Origin: Pseudomonas fluorescens
GTDB lineage: Bacteria; Pseudomonadota; Gammaproteobacteria; Pseudomonadales; Pseudomonadaceae
DNA: 64,000 nt
Direction of reading: 5' to 3'
Assembly (NCBI RefSeq): GCF_000967965.1
Contig: NZ_LACC01000015.1
Coordinates: 30,660 to 94,659, forward strand
Shown here piece after piece: positions 1 to 9,351 of the stretch. The notes under the pieces are model-generated. The model ran no database searches and was not told the origin of the DNA. It saw only the letters and a program-made list of their open reading frames with translations. Both the position numbers and the translations under genes were made by a program. Position 1 is the first letter of the stretch, and every line of letters starts with the position of its first letter.

Positions 1-3000
1 CGTTGGCCAGGTACTCGACCGTCATGCCGGCCAGGCTGCGACTTTGCTGGAATTCCCAGCGCTGCACGTTGCACATTACCTGGAACAACGGGTTGTAGGC
101 TGCGCTGCGGGGTGGTTGCAAGGCTTCCACCAGATGATCGAATGGCAGGTCCTGATGGGACTGGCCTTCGATCACCGTGTGGCGCACCTGCTCGAACAAC
201 TCGCCCACGGACATCTGCCCGTCGAGCCGGCAGCGCAGCACTTGGGTGTTGAGGAATGCACCGATCAGCCCCTCGCTTTCCGGACGAATGCGGTTGGCCA
301 CCGGCGCGCCGATGCGCAGATCGGTCTGACCGCTGTAGCGGTACAGCAGCGTGGCCAGGGCGGCGGTCATGGTCATGAACAGGGTCAGGCCGTTTTTCGC
401 GTTGAAGGCGCGAACATTTGCCGCGAGCTCATCACTGAGGTCAAAGCGATACAACTCACCCTGATGGCTTTGCACCGGCGGACGCGGTCGGTCGGCCGGC
501 AGCTCCAGCAGTGGATGTTCACGGCCCAGTTGCGCGGTCCAGTAATCGAGCTGGCGCTGACGCTCGCCGGACTCCAGCCACTGACGCTGCCACACGCTGT
601 AATCCAGGTACTGCACCGGCAATGGCGCCAGCGGTGATTCACGATCATCGACGAACGCTTCGTACAGCGCGCTGAGCTCCCGGGCAAAAATGTCCATCGC
701 CCAGCCTTCGGTGACGATGTGGTGCAGGGTCAGAACGAAGTAGTGTTCCTGTTCGGCGGTCTTGACCAGGCAGGCGCGCAGCAGCGATCCGGTTTCCAGA
801 TCGAACGGCTGGTGCGCTTCGTCGTCGGCCAGTTGCTGGACCTGCCACTCGCGGACTTCAGCCTCCAGCGCGGTGAAATCCTTCCACGCCATGCGCACGC
901 CGCTTTGTGCGTGTACTTGCTGGCGGGCGACGCCGTCGATGCTCGGGAACGTGGTGCGCAGGGTTTCATGACGCAGGATCAGGGCTTGCAGCGCCGCCTC
1001 GAAACGCGCCACGTCGAGCACGCCGCGCAGCCGCGCCATGCCGCCGACGTTGTAGGCCGGGCTGTCGGGCTCCATCTGCCAGAGGAACCACATGCGCTGC
1101 TGGGAATAGGACAGCGGCACTGGCTGGCTGCGGTCGATTTTTTCAATCGGCGGCTGCTTGTTGGTACTGCCGCTGGCCTGGATCAGGCGAACCTGTTCGG
1201 CAAAGGCACCGAGTTCGCTGTGTTCGAACAGCGCCCGCAGCGGCAACTCGACGTCGCAGGCCTGGCGGGTGCGGGAAATGATTTGCGTGGCCAGCAGCGA
1301 GTGGCCTCCGAGGGCAAAGAAATCATCGCGCAAACCGACTTGCGCCAAACCCAGCACTTCGCGCCAGATGCCGGCGATGCGTTGTTCCAGTTCAGTCACT
1401 GGCTCGACGCGTTCGCGAACCTGCCACTGCGGTTCCGGCAAGGCGCGGCGGTCGAGTTTGCCACTCGGGCTGAGGGGCATTTCATCCAGGCGCATCAGTT
1501 GCGCCGGCACCATGTATTCCGGCAGTTCGGCGGCCAATGCGCTTTTCAGGCGCGCGGTTTGCTCGGCTTCCTCCCCGGCATTTTCCGTAGTGGTGTAGTA
1601 ACCGATCAACTGCGCCCCGGCCACGGTGTCGCGCACCAGCACCACGGCTTGCGCAACGCCGTCCTGGGCCAGCAGCCGCGCCTGGGTTTCTTCCGGTTCA
1701 ACGCGGAACCCGCGCAACTTGACCTGCTGATCGAGGCGACCGAGGTATTCGATCACGCCGTCCGCCGTCCAGCGCGCCCGGTCGCCGGTGCGATACAGGC
1801 GTGCGCCCGGCTCGCCCAACGGATCGACCACGAAGCGTTCGGCGGTCAATGCCGAGCGACCGAGGTAACCACGGGCCAGGCCAACGCCGCTGATGCACAG
1901 CTCACCCGGCACGCCGGCCGGTACCGGGTTGAGATCGCTGTCGAGTACACGGCAGATCACATTGCCCAGCGGCCGGCCAATCGGCGAGCGTTCACCATCG
2001 GCGCTGGAGCAATGCCAGTGGGTGACGTTGATTGCGGTTTCAGTCGGGCCGTAGCGGTTGTGCAGTTGCACCGCCGGCAGCTGCGCCAGCACCCGGTTGC
2101 GCAGCTCCGCCGGCAAAACCTCACCCCCGGAGAACACCCGGCGCAGGCTGGTGCATTCAGCGCTGAGCGGTTCTTCGATGAACAGCGAAAGCAGCGGCGG
2201 CACGAAGTGCAACGTGGTCACGCCGTACGCTTGCACCAGCTGCGCGATGCGGTGCGGATCGCGGTGTTCGCCGGGACCGGTGATCAGCAAACGCGCGCCA
2301 GTGATCAGCGGCCAGAAGCACTCCCACACCGACACGTCGAAACTGATCGGTGCCTTTTGCATCAGCACATCGGTTTCGTTCAGGCGATAGGTGTCCTGCA
2401 TCCATTGCAGGCGCTCGGCCAGCGCGGCGTGGGTGTTGCCGACGCCTTTGGGCTGGCCGGTGGAACCGGAGGTGTAAATCACATAGGCAAGGTTGTCGCC
2501 GTGCAGGTGCAGCCCCGGCGCATGGCTTGGCCAGCTGTCCAGGTGCAGGGTGTCCATGGCGATCACGCTGACGCCGTCAGTCGCTGGCAGGCGCTCAAGC
2601 AATCGGGTTTGCGTCAGCAGCAATTCAACACCGCTGTCGCTGAGCATGTAGGCCAGGCGTTCGGCCGGGTAATCCGGGTCCAGCGGCACGTAGGCGCCAC
2701 CGGCCTTGATGATCGCCAGCAGGCCGATCAGCAGCTGCGGCGAGCGCTCGCAGGCGATGGCCACGCAGACGTCCGGACCGACGCCTTTGTCGCGCAGGTA
2801 ATGGGCCAGACGGTTGGCCCGGGTGTGCAGTTCGGCGAAGTCCATCTGGCCGCCGTCCCACACCAGCGCAGTGCGTTGCGGGGTCTGGCGTGCCTGCTCG
2901 TTGAGCCATTCCGGCAGCCATTGGCTGGCCATTGCGCAGGGTGCAGTGGCCCAGTCCGATTGCTGACGGTGCTCGGCAGCCGTCAACAGAGGCAGGTCAC

Positions 3001-6000
3001 CGATGGCGGTGTCCGCTTGCTCGCAGACAGCCCGCAGCAGGTTGCTGAAATGCTCGGCCAGACGCCCGATGGTCGCGGCGTCGAACAATTCGCTGGCGTA
3101 GTCGAAGGACAAGGTCAGGCGACCGTTACGGTCCTCTTCGCTGTGCAACTGCAAATCGAACTTGGCTTCGCGGCTATGCCAGGGTAACTCTTCGGCCAAC
3201 AGCCCCGGCAAGCGCTTCAAGGCGCCGAGGTCTCGTTGCTGATGGTTGAACATGACCTGGAACAGGCCCTGCTCGCGGGCCTGCGGGAAGACTTCCAGCA
3301 GTTGCTCGAACGGCAGGTCCTGATGCGCTTGTGCACCCAACGCGGCCTGCCGGGTCTGCGCCAGCAGCTCAACGAATGGCAGGCGTGAGTCCACCTCGGC
3401 ACGCAGCACCTGGGTATTGATGAAGAAACCGATCAGGCCCTGGATTTCCAGGCGCGGACGGTTGGCATTGGGCACGCCGATGCGGATATCTCGTTGGCCG
3501 CTGTAGCGATGCAACAAGGTCTGGAACGCAGCCAGCAACAGCATGAAGGCGGTCGATTCATGGGCCTGGGCGGTCTGACGAATCGCATCGCTCAGGGGAG
3601 CGCTCAGACGCAGGGTATGGCGAGCGGCGCTGTGCAGTTGTTGCGCCGAACGCGGATGGTCGGTGGCCAGGCTCAGGGTTGGATGCTCATCACCCAAGCG
3701 GTCTTTCCAGTAGGTCAGTTGACGTTCGCCCTCCCCTTGTGCCAGCCATTGGCGCTGCCAGTTGCCGTAATCGGCGTACTGCGTCGGCAATGGCGCCAGC
3801 AGCGCTTGCTGGCCTTGGGCAGCCGCCGCGTACAACCGGGAGAGCTCATCGATCAACACATTCAGCGACCAGCCGTCAGCGATGATGTGGTGCATCGTCA
3901 CCAACAACTGATGGTCTTCGTCGTCGAGGCGCACCAGCGTCACCCATATCAACGGGCCTTTCTCCAGATCGAACTGGGTCCGCGCTTCGTCCTCGCGAAT
4001 CTGCTGCGCCCGAACCTCACGCTCGGCAGCCGGCAGGTCGCTGATGTCGATCAGTTGCAGGTTGAACCCGGCCGTCGCAACGACCTGTTGCAGCGCCACG
4101 CCGTCGCGCTCGAAAAAACGTGTGCGCAGGGATTCGTGGCGCTCGATCAACTGCTGGAAACTGGTGCGCAAGGCGTCCTCATCCAGCTCACCGCGCAGGC
4201 GCAAGGCACCGGGAATGTTGTAGGCGCTGCTGTGCGGATCGAGTTGCCAGGTGATCCACAGGCGGTTTTGTGCCAGGGATTGCGGCATCGGTTGCTGGCG
4301 CGACAGCGCCATGATCGCGCCCTGGGCCAGGCCACCGTCCTGTTGCAGACGCGCCACGACATCGGCGAATGCGCCGAGGGTCGGCGCTTCGAACAGCAGG
4401 CGCAGGTTCAACTCCAGCCCCAGTTCTTCCCGCAGGTGCGCCACTACCTGCGTCGCCGCGATGGAGTTACCGCCGAGCAGGAAGAAATGATCGTCGGCGC
4501 CCACCTGCGCCACTTGCAACTGCTCACACCAGATCCGGCCGATCAGGCTTTGCAGTTCGGAGCCCGACTCGACCCGGTCTGCACTTTCGGTGGCGGCCGA
4601 CGGGAACATCGCGTAGCTGTCGAGACTGCCGTCCGCCAGGCGACTGCGGCACGCCGAGCGTTGCAATTTGCCGCTGGACGTCTTGGGCAGCGCGCCCGGA
4701 TTAAGCAGCACCACCACGCTCGGCGCTTGCTGATATGCCTCGGCAACGGCTTGGCGAATGGCTTTGATCAAGGATTCCGGCGGCAGGATTTTCTGCACAC
4801 TGCGGCTGATTTCGGCGGCGATGCCGATGCCTTCCTGTCCATCAACCGTGAAGGCGAAGGCTGCAACCCGGCCTTTGCGCACCACTTCCACTTCGCGCTC
4901 GACGGTCTGCTCGATGTCCTGCGGGTACAGGTTGTGCCCGCGCACGATCAGCATGTCCTTCAGGCGCCCGGTGATGAACAGCTCGCCGCTGCGCAGGAAG
5001 CCCAGGTCACCGGTGCGCAACCAGGTCTGGCCGGCGTGCCGGACGAAGGTCTTGGCGGACGCCTCGGGGTTGCGCCAGTAACCGGAGGCGATACTCGGCC
5101 CGCTGGCCCAGACTTCACCGACGACGTTGTCGGCCTGTTCGGTGAGGGAGACCGGGTCGATGATCAGCACCGCGTGCGCCGGTTGGCTGATACCGCAACT
5201 CATGAGCGGGCTGCCCTCGCCCACTTCGACACGGTTCTGCGCCAAGGCCTGATCGTCCACCCGCAGGTTGCCGATGCCTTGGCCGCGCGCTGTGCCGGCC
5301 ACGAACAAGGTGGCTTCGGCCAGACCGTAGGAGGCCATGAAACTGTCCGCGCTGAAGCCGCAGGCTGCGAACTTCCCGGCGAAGCGTTCCAGGGTGTCGA
5401 GGCGAATCGGCTCGGAACCGGAATACGCTACGCGCCAGCCACTCAGGTCGAGCCGCTCCAGGGCCGACTCGCTGACTCGCTCACTGCACAAGCGATAGGC
5501 AAAATCCGGCCCGCCGCTGATGGTGCCGCCGTATTCGCTGATCGCCTCCAGCCAGCGCAACGGCCGGCCGAGGAAATACGCCGGGGACATCAACACGCAA
5601 GGCACGCCACTGAAAATCGGCTGCAACAGGCCGCCGATCAGGCCCATGTCGTGGTACAGCGGCAGCCAGCTGACGATGACGTCATCGGGGTTCAGGTCAA
5701 TGCCGAAACCGTGGCGAATCAGCAATTCGTTGGCCACCAGATTGCCGTGGCTGACTTGCACGCCTTTGGGCAGCGCGGTGGAGCCGGAAGTGTATTGCAG
5801 GAAGGCGATGTGATCGGCCTGCAAGTCCACCGCGAGCCAGCGCTCGGCCAGTGCACCGTCGAGGGTATCGACACACAGCAGCGGCGGCGCCCCTTCGATT
5901 TGCTGCAACCCATCGCGCAGCCCGGCACTGGTCAACAGCAAGCGTGGCTGGGCATCGCTGATGATCGACAGCAGGCGCTCCTGATGATGACGGCGCGTCG

Positions 6001-6295
6001 ACTCCGGCGGATAAGCCGGCACCGCGATCACCCCGGCGTACAGGCAACCGAAGAACGCCGCGACGTAATCCGGGCCGCTGGGGAACAGCAACACGGCGCG
6101 GTCGCCAACTTCTGCCTGGGACTGCAACGCGCCGGCAATTGTCCGCGCCCGCAGATCCAGTTCGCGATAGCTGAGCACCACCGCCTGGTCCGGGGTCTCG
6201 GCGAGAAAGCGCAGGGCCACCCGATCCGGCGTCAGGGCCGCGCGGCGCTGAAGGGCTTGGACCATTGTGCTGGGGAGTTCGAACGCGTCGGTCAT
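1..6295 (-). CDS. pvdL: Pyoverdine chromophore NRPS PvdL (3' end outside window)
   Basis: Large non-ribosomal peptide synthetase that starts pyoverdine assembly in the cytoplasm; about 2,098 residues lie in the window and the gene runs off the left edge. Domains in order: acyl-CoA ligase (adenylation motif YTSGST near residue 165), carrier protein (LGGNS, about 608), condensation domain (HHIIADG, about 802), amino-acid adenylation domain (YTSGSTGQPKG, about 1270), carrier (LGGHS, about 1658) and a second condensation domain (HHIVTEG, about 1855). An N-terminal fatty-acyl ligase before the first amino-acid module is the hallmark of PvdL, which in known pseudomonads loads a fatty acid and then L-Glu, D-Tyr and Dab. 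The ATG at 6295 follows an AGGAAA ribosome site. The neighbouring divergent gene is the sigma factor that drives pvd genes. Very likely; the modules beyond the edge cannot be seen. Confidence 0.93.
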   Translation of the reverse strand, partial: MTDAFELPSTMVQALQRRAALTPDRVALRFLAETPDQAVVLSYRELDLRARTIAGALQSQAEVGDRAVLLFPSGPDYVAAFFGCLYAGVIAVPAYPPESTRRHHQERLLSIISDAQPRLLLTSAGLRDGLQQIEGAPPLLCVDTLDGALAERWLAVDLQADHIAFLQYTSGSTALPKGVQVSHGNLVANELLIRHGFGIDLNPDDVIVSWLPLYHDMGLIGGLLQPIFSGVPCVLMSPAYFLGRPLRWLEAISEYGGTISGGPDFAYRLCSERVSESALERLDLSGWRVAYSGSEPIRLDTLERFAGKFAACGFSADSFMASYGLAEATLFVAGTARGQGIGNLRVDDQALAQNRVEVGEGSPLMSCGISQPAHAVLIIDPVSLTEQADNVVGEVWASGPSIASGYWRNPEASAKTFVRHAGQTWLRTGDLGFLRSGELFITGRLKDMLIVRGHNLYPQDIEQTVEREVEVVRKGRVAAFAFTVDGQEGIGIAAEISRSVQKILPPESLIKAIRQAVAEAYQQAPSVVVLLNPGALPKTSSGKLQRSACRSRLADGSLDSYAMFPSAATESADRVESGSELQSLIGRIWCEQLQVAQVGADDHFFLLGGNSIAATQVVAHLREELGLELNLRLLFEAPTLGAFADVVARLQQDGGLAQGAIMALSRQQPMPQSLAQNRLWITWQLDPHSSAYNIPGALRLRGELDEDALRTSFQQLIERHESLRTRFFERDGVALQQVVATAGFNLQLIDISDLPAAEREVRAQQIREDEARTQFDLEKGPLIWVTLVRLDDEDHQLLVTMHHIIADGWSLNVLIDELSRLYAAAAQGQQALLAPLPTQYADYGNWQRQWLAQGEGERQLTYWKDRLGDEHPTLSLATDHPRSAQQLHSAARHTLRLSAPLSDAIRQTAQAHESTAFMLLLAAFQTLLHRYSGQRDIRIGVPNANRPRLEIQGLIGFFINTQVLRAEVDSRLPFVELLAQTRQAALGAQAHQDLPFEQLLEVFPQAREQGLFQVMFNHQQRDLGALKRLPGLLAEELPWHSREAKFDLQLHSEEDRNGRLTLSFDYASELFDAATIGRLAEHFSNLLRAVCEQADTAIGDLPLLTAAEHRQQSDWATAPCAMASQWLPEWLNEQARQTPQRTALVWDGGQMDFAELHTRANRLAHYLRDKGVGPDVCVAIACERSPQLLIGLLAIIKAGGAYVPLDPDYPAERLAYMLSDSGVELLLTQTRLLERLPATDGVSVIAMDTLHLDSWPSHAPGLHLHGDNLAYVIYTSGSTGQPKGVGNTHAALAERLQWMQDTYRLNETDVLMQKAPISFDVSVWECFWPLITGARLLITGPGEHRDPHRIAQLVQAYGVTTLHFVPPLLSLFIEEPLSAECTSLRRVFSGGEVLPAELRNRVLAQLPAVQLHNRYGPTETAINVTHWHCSSADGERSPIGRPLGNVICRVLDSDLNPVPAGVPGELCISGVGLARGYLGRSALTAERFVVDPLGEPGARLYRTGDRARWTADGVIEYLGRLDQQVKLRGFRVEPEETQARLLAQDGVAQAVVLVRDTVAGAQLIGYYTTTENAGEEAEQTARLKSALAAELPEYMVPAQLMRLDEMPLSPSGKLDRRALPEPQWQVRERVEPVTELEQRIAGIWREVLGLAQVGLRDDFFALGGHSLLATQIISRTRQACDVELPLRALFEHSELGAFAEQVRLIQASGSTNKQPPIEKIDRSQPVPLSYSQQRMWFLWQMEPDSPAYNVGGMARLRGVLDVARFEAALQALILRHETLRTTFPSIDGVARQQVHAQSGVRMAWKDFTALEAEVREWQVQQLADDEAHQPFDLETGSLLRACLVKTAEQEHYFVLTLHHIVTEGWAMDIFARELSALYEAFVDDRESPLAPLPVQYLDYSVWQRQWLESGERQRQLDYWTAQLGREHPLLELPADRPRPPVQSHQGELYRFDLSDELAANVRAFNAKNGLTLFMTMTAALATLLYRYSGQTDLRIGAPVANRIRPESEGLIGAFLNTQVLRCRLDGQMSVGELFEQVRHTVIEGQSHQDLPFDHLVEALQPPRSAAYNPLFQVMCNVQRWEFQQSRSLAGMTVEYLAN

Positions 6296-6451
6296 GAGGT
6301 TTCCTGCCTGAATTCGGCTTGCATGTGGAATCGGTTTTCTGACGTCGCACCCTGGTGGAGGGCGCGCAGGACGCGGTCTTCGCCGACCGCGCAAGGCATT
6401 GGCAATGCGGTTGTGACCCGGGCTGCTGCCCGGTTCCATTCACCAATGAGA

Positions 6452-6476
6452 ACGGATGACGTCTGGAAATAATTAG
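6452..6476 (-). promoter_or_regulatory. Candidate PvdS-dependent (IS-box) promoter of pvdL
   Basis: On the minus strand CTAATT is followed 16 bases later by CGT. The iron-starvation box recognised by PvdS is TAAAT-N16/17-CGT, so the -35 part has one mismatch and the spacing fits. It lies about 157 bases upstream of the pvdL start, giving a long leader. A weaker match than the one ahead of pvdYII. Confidence 0.45.
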
Positions 6477-6567
6477 TCGCGAGCCGGAACACAAAGCGGT
6501 CTGAAGTGAGTCAGCGTGTCGCAGTTCTCACTCCGCACCTTTAGAGCGCACTAGTTCTTTTTCTCAT

Positions 6568-6596
6568 TTGACAATCATTATCATTAAGCCTAATTT
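6568..6596 (+). promoter_or_regulatory. Promoter of pvdS with overlapping Fur box
   Basis: TTGACA (6568-6573) is followed after 17 bases by TAATTT (6591-6596), a plausible sigma-70 promoter. The spacer contains ACAATCATTATCATTAAG, a good match to the Fur consensus built from NATAAT hexamers. Repression of pvdS by Fur-iron is established in Pseudomonas. It sits about 75 bases before the pvdS start. Confidence 0.85.
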
Positions 6597-6668
6597 GTCG
6601 CTCGATGTGTAGGACGGCCCCCCGGTTTTTCGCCGTCCCACTAACCTTTTGGCAGCAGGGTGATTTCC

Positions 6669-7217
6669 ATGATGGAACCAGTATCCACAAGCAGGTGCGA
6701 TACACCGCTACTTCAGGCATTCGTCGACAATCGACTGATTCTGGTGAAGATCGCAGCCCGAATTACCGGTTGCCGCTCACGTGCCGAAGATGTTGTGCAG
6801 GATGCATTCTTCCGGTTGCAATCGGCCCCGCCCATCACCAGTTCGATCAAGGCTCAGCTCAGCTACCTGTTCCAGATCGTGCGCAACCTGGCGATCGACC
6901 ACTACCGCAAGCAGGCGCTGGAGCAGAAGTATTCCGGCCCTGAAGAGGAAGGGCTGAATGTGGTGATCCAGGGTGCGTCACCGGAAACGTCGCACATCAA
7001 TTTCTCGACGCTGGAGCACATTGCCGATGCTTTGACCGAGTTGCCGAGCCGCACCCGCTACGCCTTCGAGATGTATCGCCTGCACGGCGTACCGCAAAAG
7101 GACATCGCCAAGGAACTCGGCGTCTCGCCGACCCTGGTGAACTTCATGATCCGTGATGCGCTGGTGCATTGCCGCAAGGTGTCGGGCAAGCGTGGGGATA
7201 TGGCTGCCCGCCAATAA
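6669..7217 (+). CDS. pvdS: Extracytoplasmic-function sigma factor PvdS
   Basis: Iron-starvation sigma factor that directs RNA polymerase to pyoverdine genes. The protein is about 182 residues with sigma region 2 (DNRLILVKIAARITGCRSRA, then EDVVQDAFFRLQ) and region 4 (PSRTRYAFEMYRLHGVPQKD, then the helix-turn-helix KELGVSPTLVNFMIRDAL). The sequence closely follows my memory of P. aeruginosa PvdS over almost its whole length. The open frame could begin at a GTG at 6660, but the ATG at 6669 (or 6672) fits the AGGG ribosome site and the family's length. A Fur box overlaps its promoter. Divergent from pvdL, the arrangement seen in P. fluorescens-type genomes. In known systems activity is also held by the anti-sigma factor FpvR, not in this window. 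Confidence 0.95.
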   Translation: MMEPVSTSRCDTPLLQAFVDNRLILVKIAARITGCRSRAEDVVQDAFFRLQSAPPITSSIKAQLSYLFQIVRNLAIDHYRKQALEQKYSGPEEEGLNVVIQGASPETSHINFSTLEHIADALTELPSRTRYAFEMYRLHGVPQKDIAKELGVSPTLVNFMIRDALVHCRKVSGKRGDMAARQ

Positions 7218-7241
7218 GATCCGAGATCTGCGGCGCGCCCT

Positions 7242-7310
7242 TCGCGAGCAAGCTCGCTCCCACAGGGTCCTGCGAACACAGGGCAAATGTAGGAGCGAGC
7301 CTGCTCGCGA
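7242..7310. repeat. Inverted pair of REP elements
   Basis: TTCGCGAGCAAGCTCGCTCC (from 7241) and TGTAGGAGCGAGCCTGCTCG (from 7289) form two head-to-head copies of the Pseudomonas repetitive extragenic palindrome. They lie between the 3' ends of pvdS and the convergent acetylase gene, the usual position. The copies could also act as a bidirectional terminator. Confidence 0.85.
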
Positions 7311-7350
7311 AGACTGACTCAAGACCACAACGAATCTTGAATCTCAAGCA

Positions 7351-8364
7351 TCAGGCCAGTCTGCACCGATCAAAAAACCGCTCCCGCCCCAACACCATCA
7401 AGGCCGCGCGCTTGTGCGGGAAGTCGAACTCTTTCTCGCAGTGAAAGCGCTGCTCCTGCATGTACCCGATCATCTTCGCGTTATCGGCACGCGGCTCGGC
7501 AACCACGCGCTGGGTGCGCGGATCATCGAGAAACAGGTAATGCACCAGCGCCGATAACCAGCTCTCCACCTTGTGCGGACCGCGATGGTTTTCTTCGCCC
7601 ACCAGCATGTGAATGCCACGGTCGTAATTCCCGACCTCGTAGAACGGTGCGATGCGATCTTCCCTGGCCCAGTAGGCTTCAAAATAAGCGAACGGCTGGT
7701 CGTCAAAACAACCGATCAGCGTCAGCGTGTGCGGGTCGGCGTCGAGTTTGCTCAGGTATTGGCGATGCTGTTCGAGGCTGCCCTCCTCCTGCCAGAAACT
7801 CGCGACGCGCGGGCTGTTCTGCCAGCGGTTGAAATGTGCCAGGTCTTGCTCGATGTCCAACGTGCGAAGAGAAACCCGGGTGCCCAAACGCGCATCGAAA
7901 CGTCGATACACTTCACCCCGGGGCTTGACCGGCCGCCGTGGATGACGCTTGCCGTCGGTGATGAGCATTTGCTGCGGGTAGCTACCGGTCAGGGAATGCC
8001 CCAGCCACGGCTGCGGCAACTGCCAGAACACGGTGCGCTCGCAGAGATACTGGCCACTGACGGGAGTCGGAATCAGCAGACCGCTGGACACGGCTTCGTC
8101 CGGCACGTCTTGCAGTTGCCAGGTCAGACGCTGGCAGTCGGGGTCGCGAGCGAACAACCAGTAACAGGCCGCCCACAATGCCGCCCCTTCAGGGCGACTG
8201 AAGCGCTCCTCCAATTGCACGTGCAACTCTGGGCCACGACTGAGCCACAGGGCCGGCAACGGCTGCCCTTCCAGGCTGAGGCTCAGGCGGCAATCGGTTT
8301 CATCAGCGGCAAGACGACTGCCTGTCGGCAGACACAGGGCAGTCAGGTCATTCAGATTGGGCAT
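7351..8364 (-). CDS. pvdYII: Siderophore GNAT acetyltransferase, likely hydroxyornithine acetylase PvdYII
   Basis: 337-residue protein whose C-terminal half has the IucB/MbtK/RhbD siderophore acyltransferase pattern: YFEAYWAREDRIAPFY, NYDRGIHMLVGEENHRGPHK, VVAEPRADNAKMIGYMQEQR. Enzymes of this family acylate N-hydroxylated amino acids; in some fluorescent pseudomonads PvdYII acetylates N5-hydroxyornithine to make the acetyl-hydroxyornithine of the pyoverdine peptide. The first about 150 residues are a less conserved lead-in. Support beyond homology comes from a near-perfect PvdS promoter 41-66 bases upstream and the position beside pvdS. If right, this strain's pyoverdine probably contains acetyl-hydroxyornithine. 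Substrate is inferred, not read from the sequence. Confidence 0.82.
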   Translation of the reverse strand: MPNLNDLTALCLPTGSRLAADETDCRLSLSLEGQPLPALWLSRGPELHVQLEERFSRPEGAALWAACYWLFARDPDCQRLTWQLQDVPDEAVSSGLLIPTPVSGQYLCERTVFWQLPQPWLGHSLTGSYPQQMLITDGKRHPRRPVKPRGEVYRRFDARLGTRVSLRTLDIEQDLAHFNRWQNSPRVASFWQEEGSLEQHRQYLSKLDADPHTLTLIGCFDDQPFAYFEAYWAREDRIAPFYEVGNYDRGIHMLVGEENHRGPHKVESWLSALVHYLFLDDPRTQRVVAEPRADNAKMIGYMQEQRFHCEKEFDFPHKRAALMVLGRERFFDRCRLA

Positions 8365-8404
8365 GGGTCGGGCTCACGATAGTCGTCGACAGTTCAACGA
8401 AGTG

Positions 8405-8430
8405 ACGTGAGCCAGGGCGGGAAATTTAGC
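8405..8430 (-). promoter_or_regulatory. PvdS-dependent iron-starvation box of pvdYII
   Basis: The minus strand reads GCTAAATTTCCC, and TAAAT is followed after exactly 16 bases by CGT, matching the (G/C)CTAAAT-CCC-N-CGT pattern recognised by PvdS. It ends 41 bases before the pvdYII ATG at 8364. This places pvdYII in the PvdS regulon. Confidence 0.85.
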
Positions 8431-8439
8431 CAGAGACCA

Positions 8440-9258
8440 TCAATTGGCGACTTGTGGTTCCGGTGCTTTGTGCGGGATCGGCACCAGCGCAATCTTGTAC
8501 GGATCGAAAATCCTCAGCATCTGGCCGTTGTCCCGCAAGCCTTGCAACAGCTTGCCGAAGGCTTCGCCAGTGATGGGCGCGGCCGGACGCAGAATGGCGT
8601 AGTGGTGATAGACCTGGTCGACGCGTTGGGACGCCAGCAACTCGCTGGCGACTTTTTCATTGCGCAGGAAGTAGTCGCTCAGGTACGAACGCGTGACCAG
8701 GGCGATGTCGGCCCGGCCGCGCAATACCATCAGCAGATTACTGTCATGGGAATAGGTCAACGTGGCGTTGTAGTTTTTCGCAAGGTACTGGGGGTCGGCA
8801 TTGAAGTTGGCGAACTCGTAGTGATAGCCGCTGAACAGTGCCAAGCGCTTGCCGCTCAGGTCGGCAAAATAGCTTTGCTGTCGATCGGGCAGGCGTTGCG
8901 CGACAAAAATTTCGGCGTCCTCCAACCCCATGTCGACGGCCGTGTGGGGGATCTCTTCCCAACCCCAGGCGGGATTCTCGAAGATGGCCATGTCGACCCG
9001 GCCCTGCTTGAAATCACCGAAGCGCCGGGGAATGGAAGTGGGCACCAGGACAAACTGGTAGTCAGTTTGCGATGCGTTCAGGGCCTCGACCAGTTGCGGC
9101 AGCAACCCGGTATCGGCCCCGGATTCCGGGCGCACGGTGTAGGGCGGAAAGTGCGCGGCACCTATGCGCACCAGTTGCGCTGCCTGGGACGGCATCATCG
9201 TCGACGCCGCAAGCATCGCCAGCAAAAGCCGCGAGGCTGACCGAATTGGCGAACCCAT
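8440..9258 (-). CDS. Periplasmic amino-acid-type solute-binding protein (family 3)
   Basis: About 272 residues: a signal peptide (SASRLLLAMLAASTMMPSQA) followed by a bilobal solute-binding fold beginning IGAAHFPPYTV and containing RVDMAIFENPAW and LRGRADIALVTRSYLSDYF. This pattern belongs to the extracellular solute-binding family 3, normally the periplasmic component of amino-acid ABC transporters, but no permease or ATPase gene is next to it. Solo members of this family are common in Pseudomonas and often have no known ligand. A TTG at 9279 extends the frame, but the ATG at 9258, preceded by a G-rich ribosome site and leading straight into the signal peptide, is preferred. The gene probably has no link to pyoverdine. 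Confidence 0.75.
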   Translation of the reverse strand: MGSPIRSASRLLLAMLAASTMMPSQAAQLVRIGAAHFPPYTVRPESGADTGLLPQLVEALNASQTDYQFVLVPTSIPRRFGDFKQGRVDMAIFENPAWGWEEIPHTAVDMGLEDAEIFVAQRLPDRQQSYFADLSGKRLALFSGYHYEFANFNADPQYLAKNYNATLTYSHDSNLLMVLRGRADIALVTRSYLSDYFLRNEKVASELLASQRVDQVYHHYAILRPAAPITGEAFGKLLQGLRDNGQMLRIFDPYKIALVPIPHKAPEPQVAN

Positions 9259-9351
9259 CAAAACGCCCCCACTCCCCAATAAAACGGTACCAATGCATTC
9301 AAGCTAGGCGGTTTCGGCAAGTTAGCCAGTTTAATGCTGGCCAATACAAGC

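Noticed and set aside
719..6472. Very long plus-strand frames (822 and 992 codons) across the left end
   Set aside because: They lie antisense to pvdL, whose domains and motifs are clear on the minus strand.
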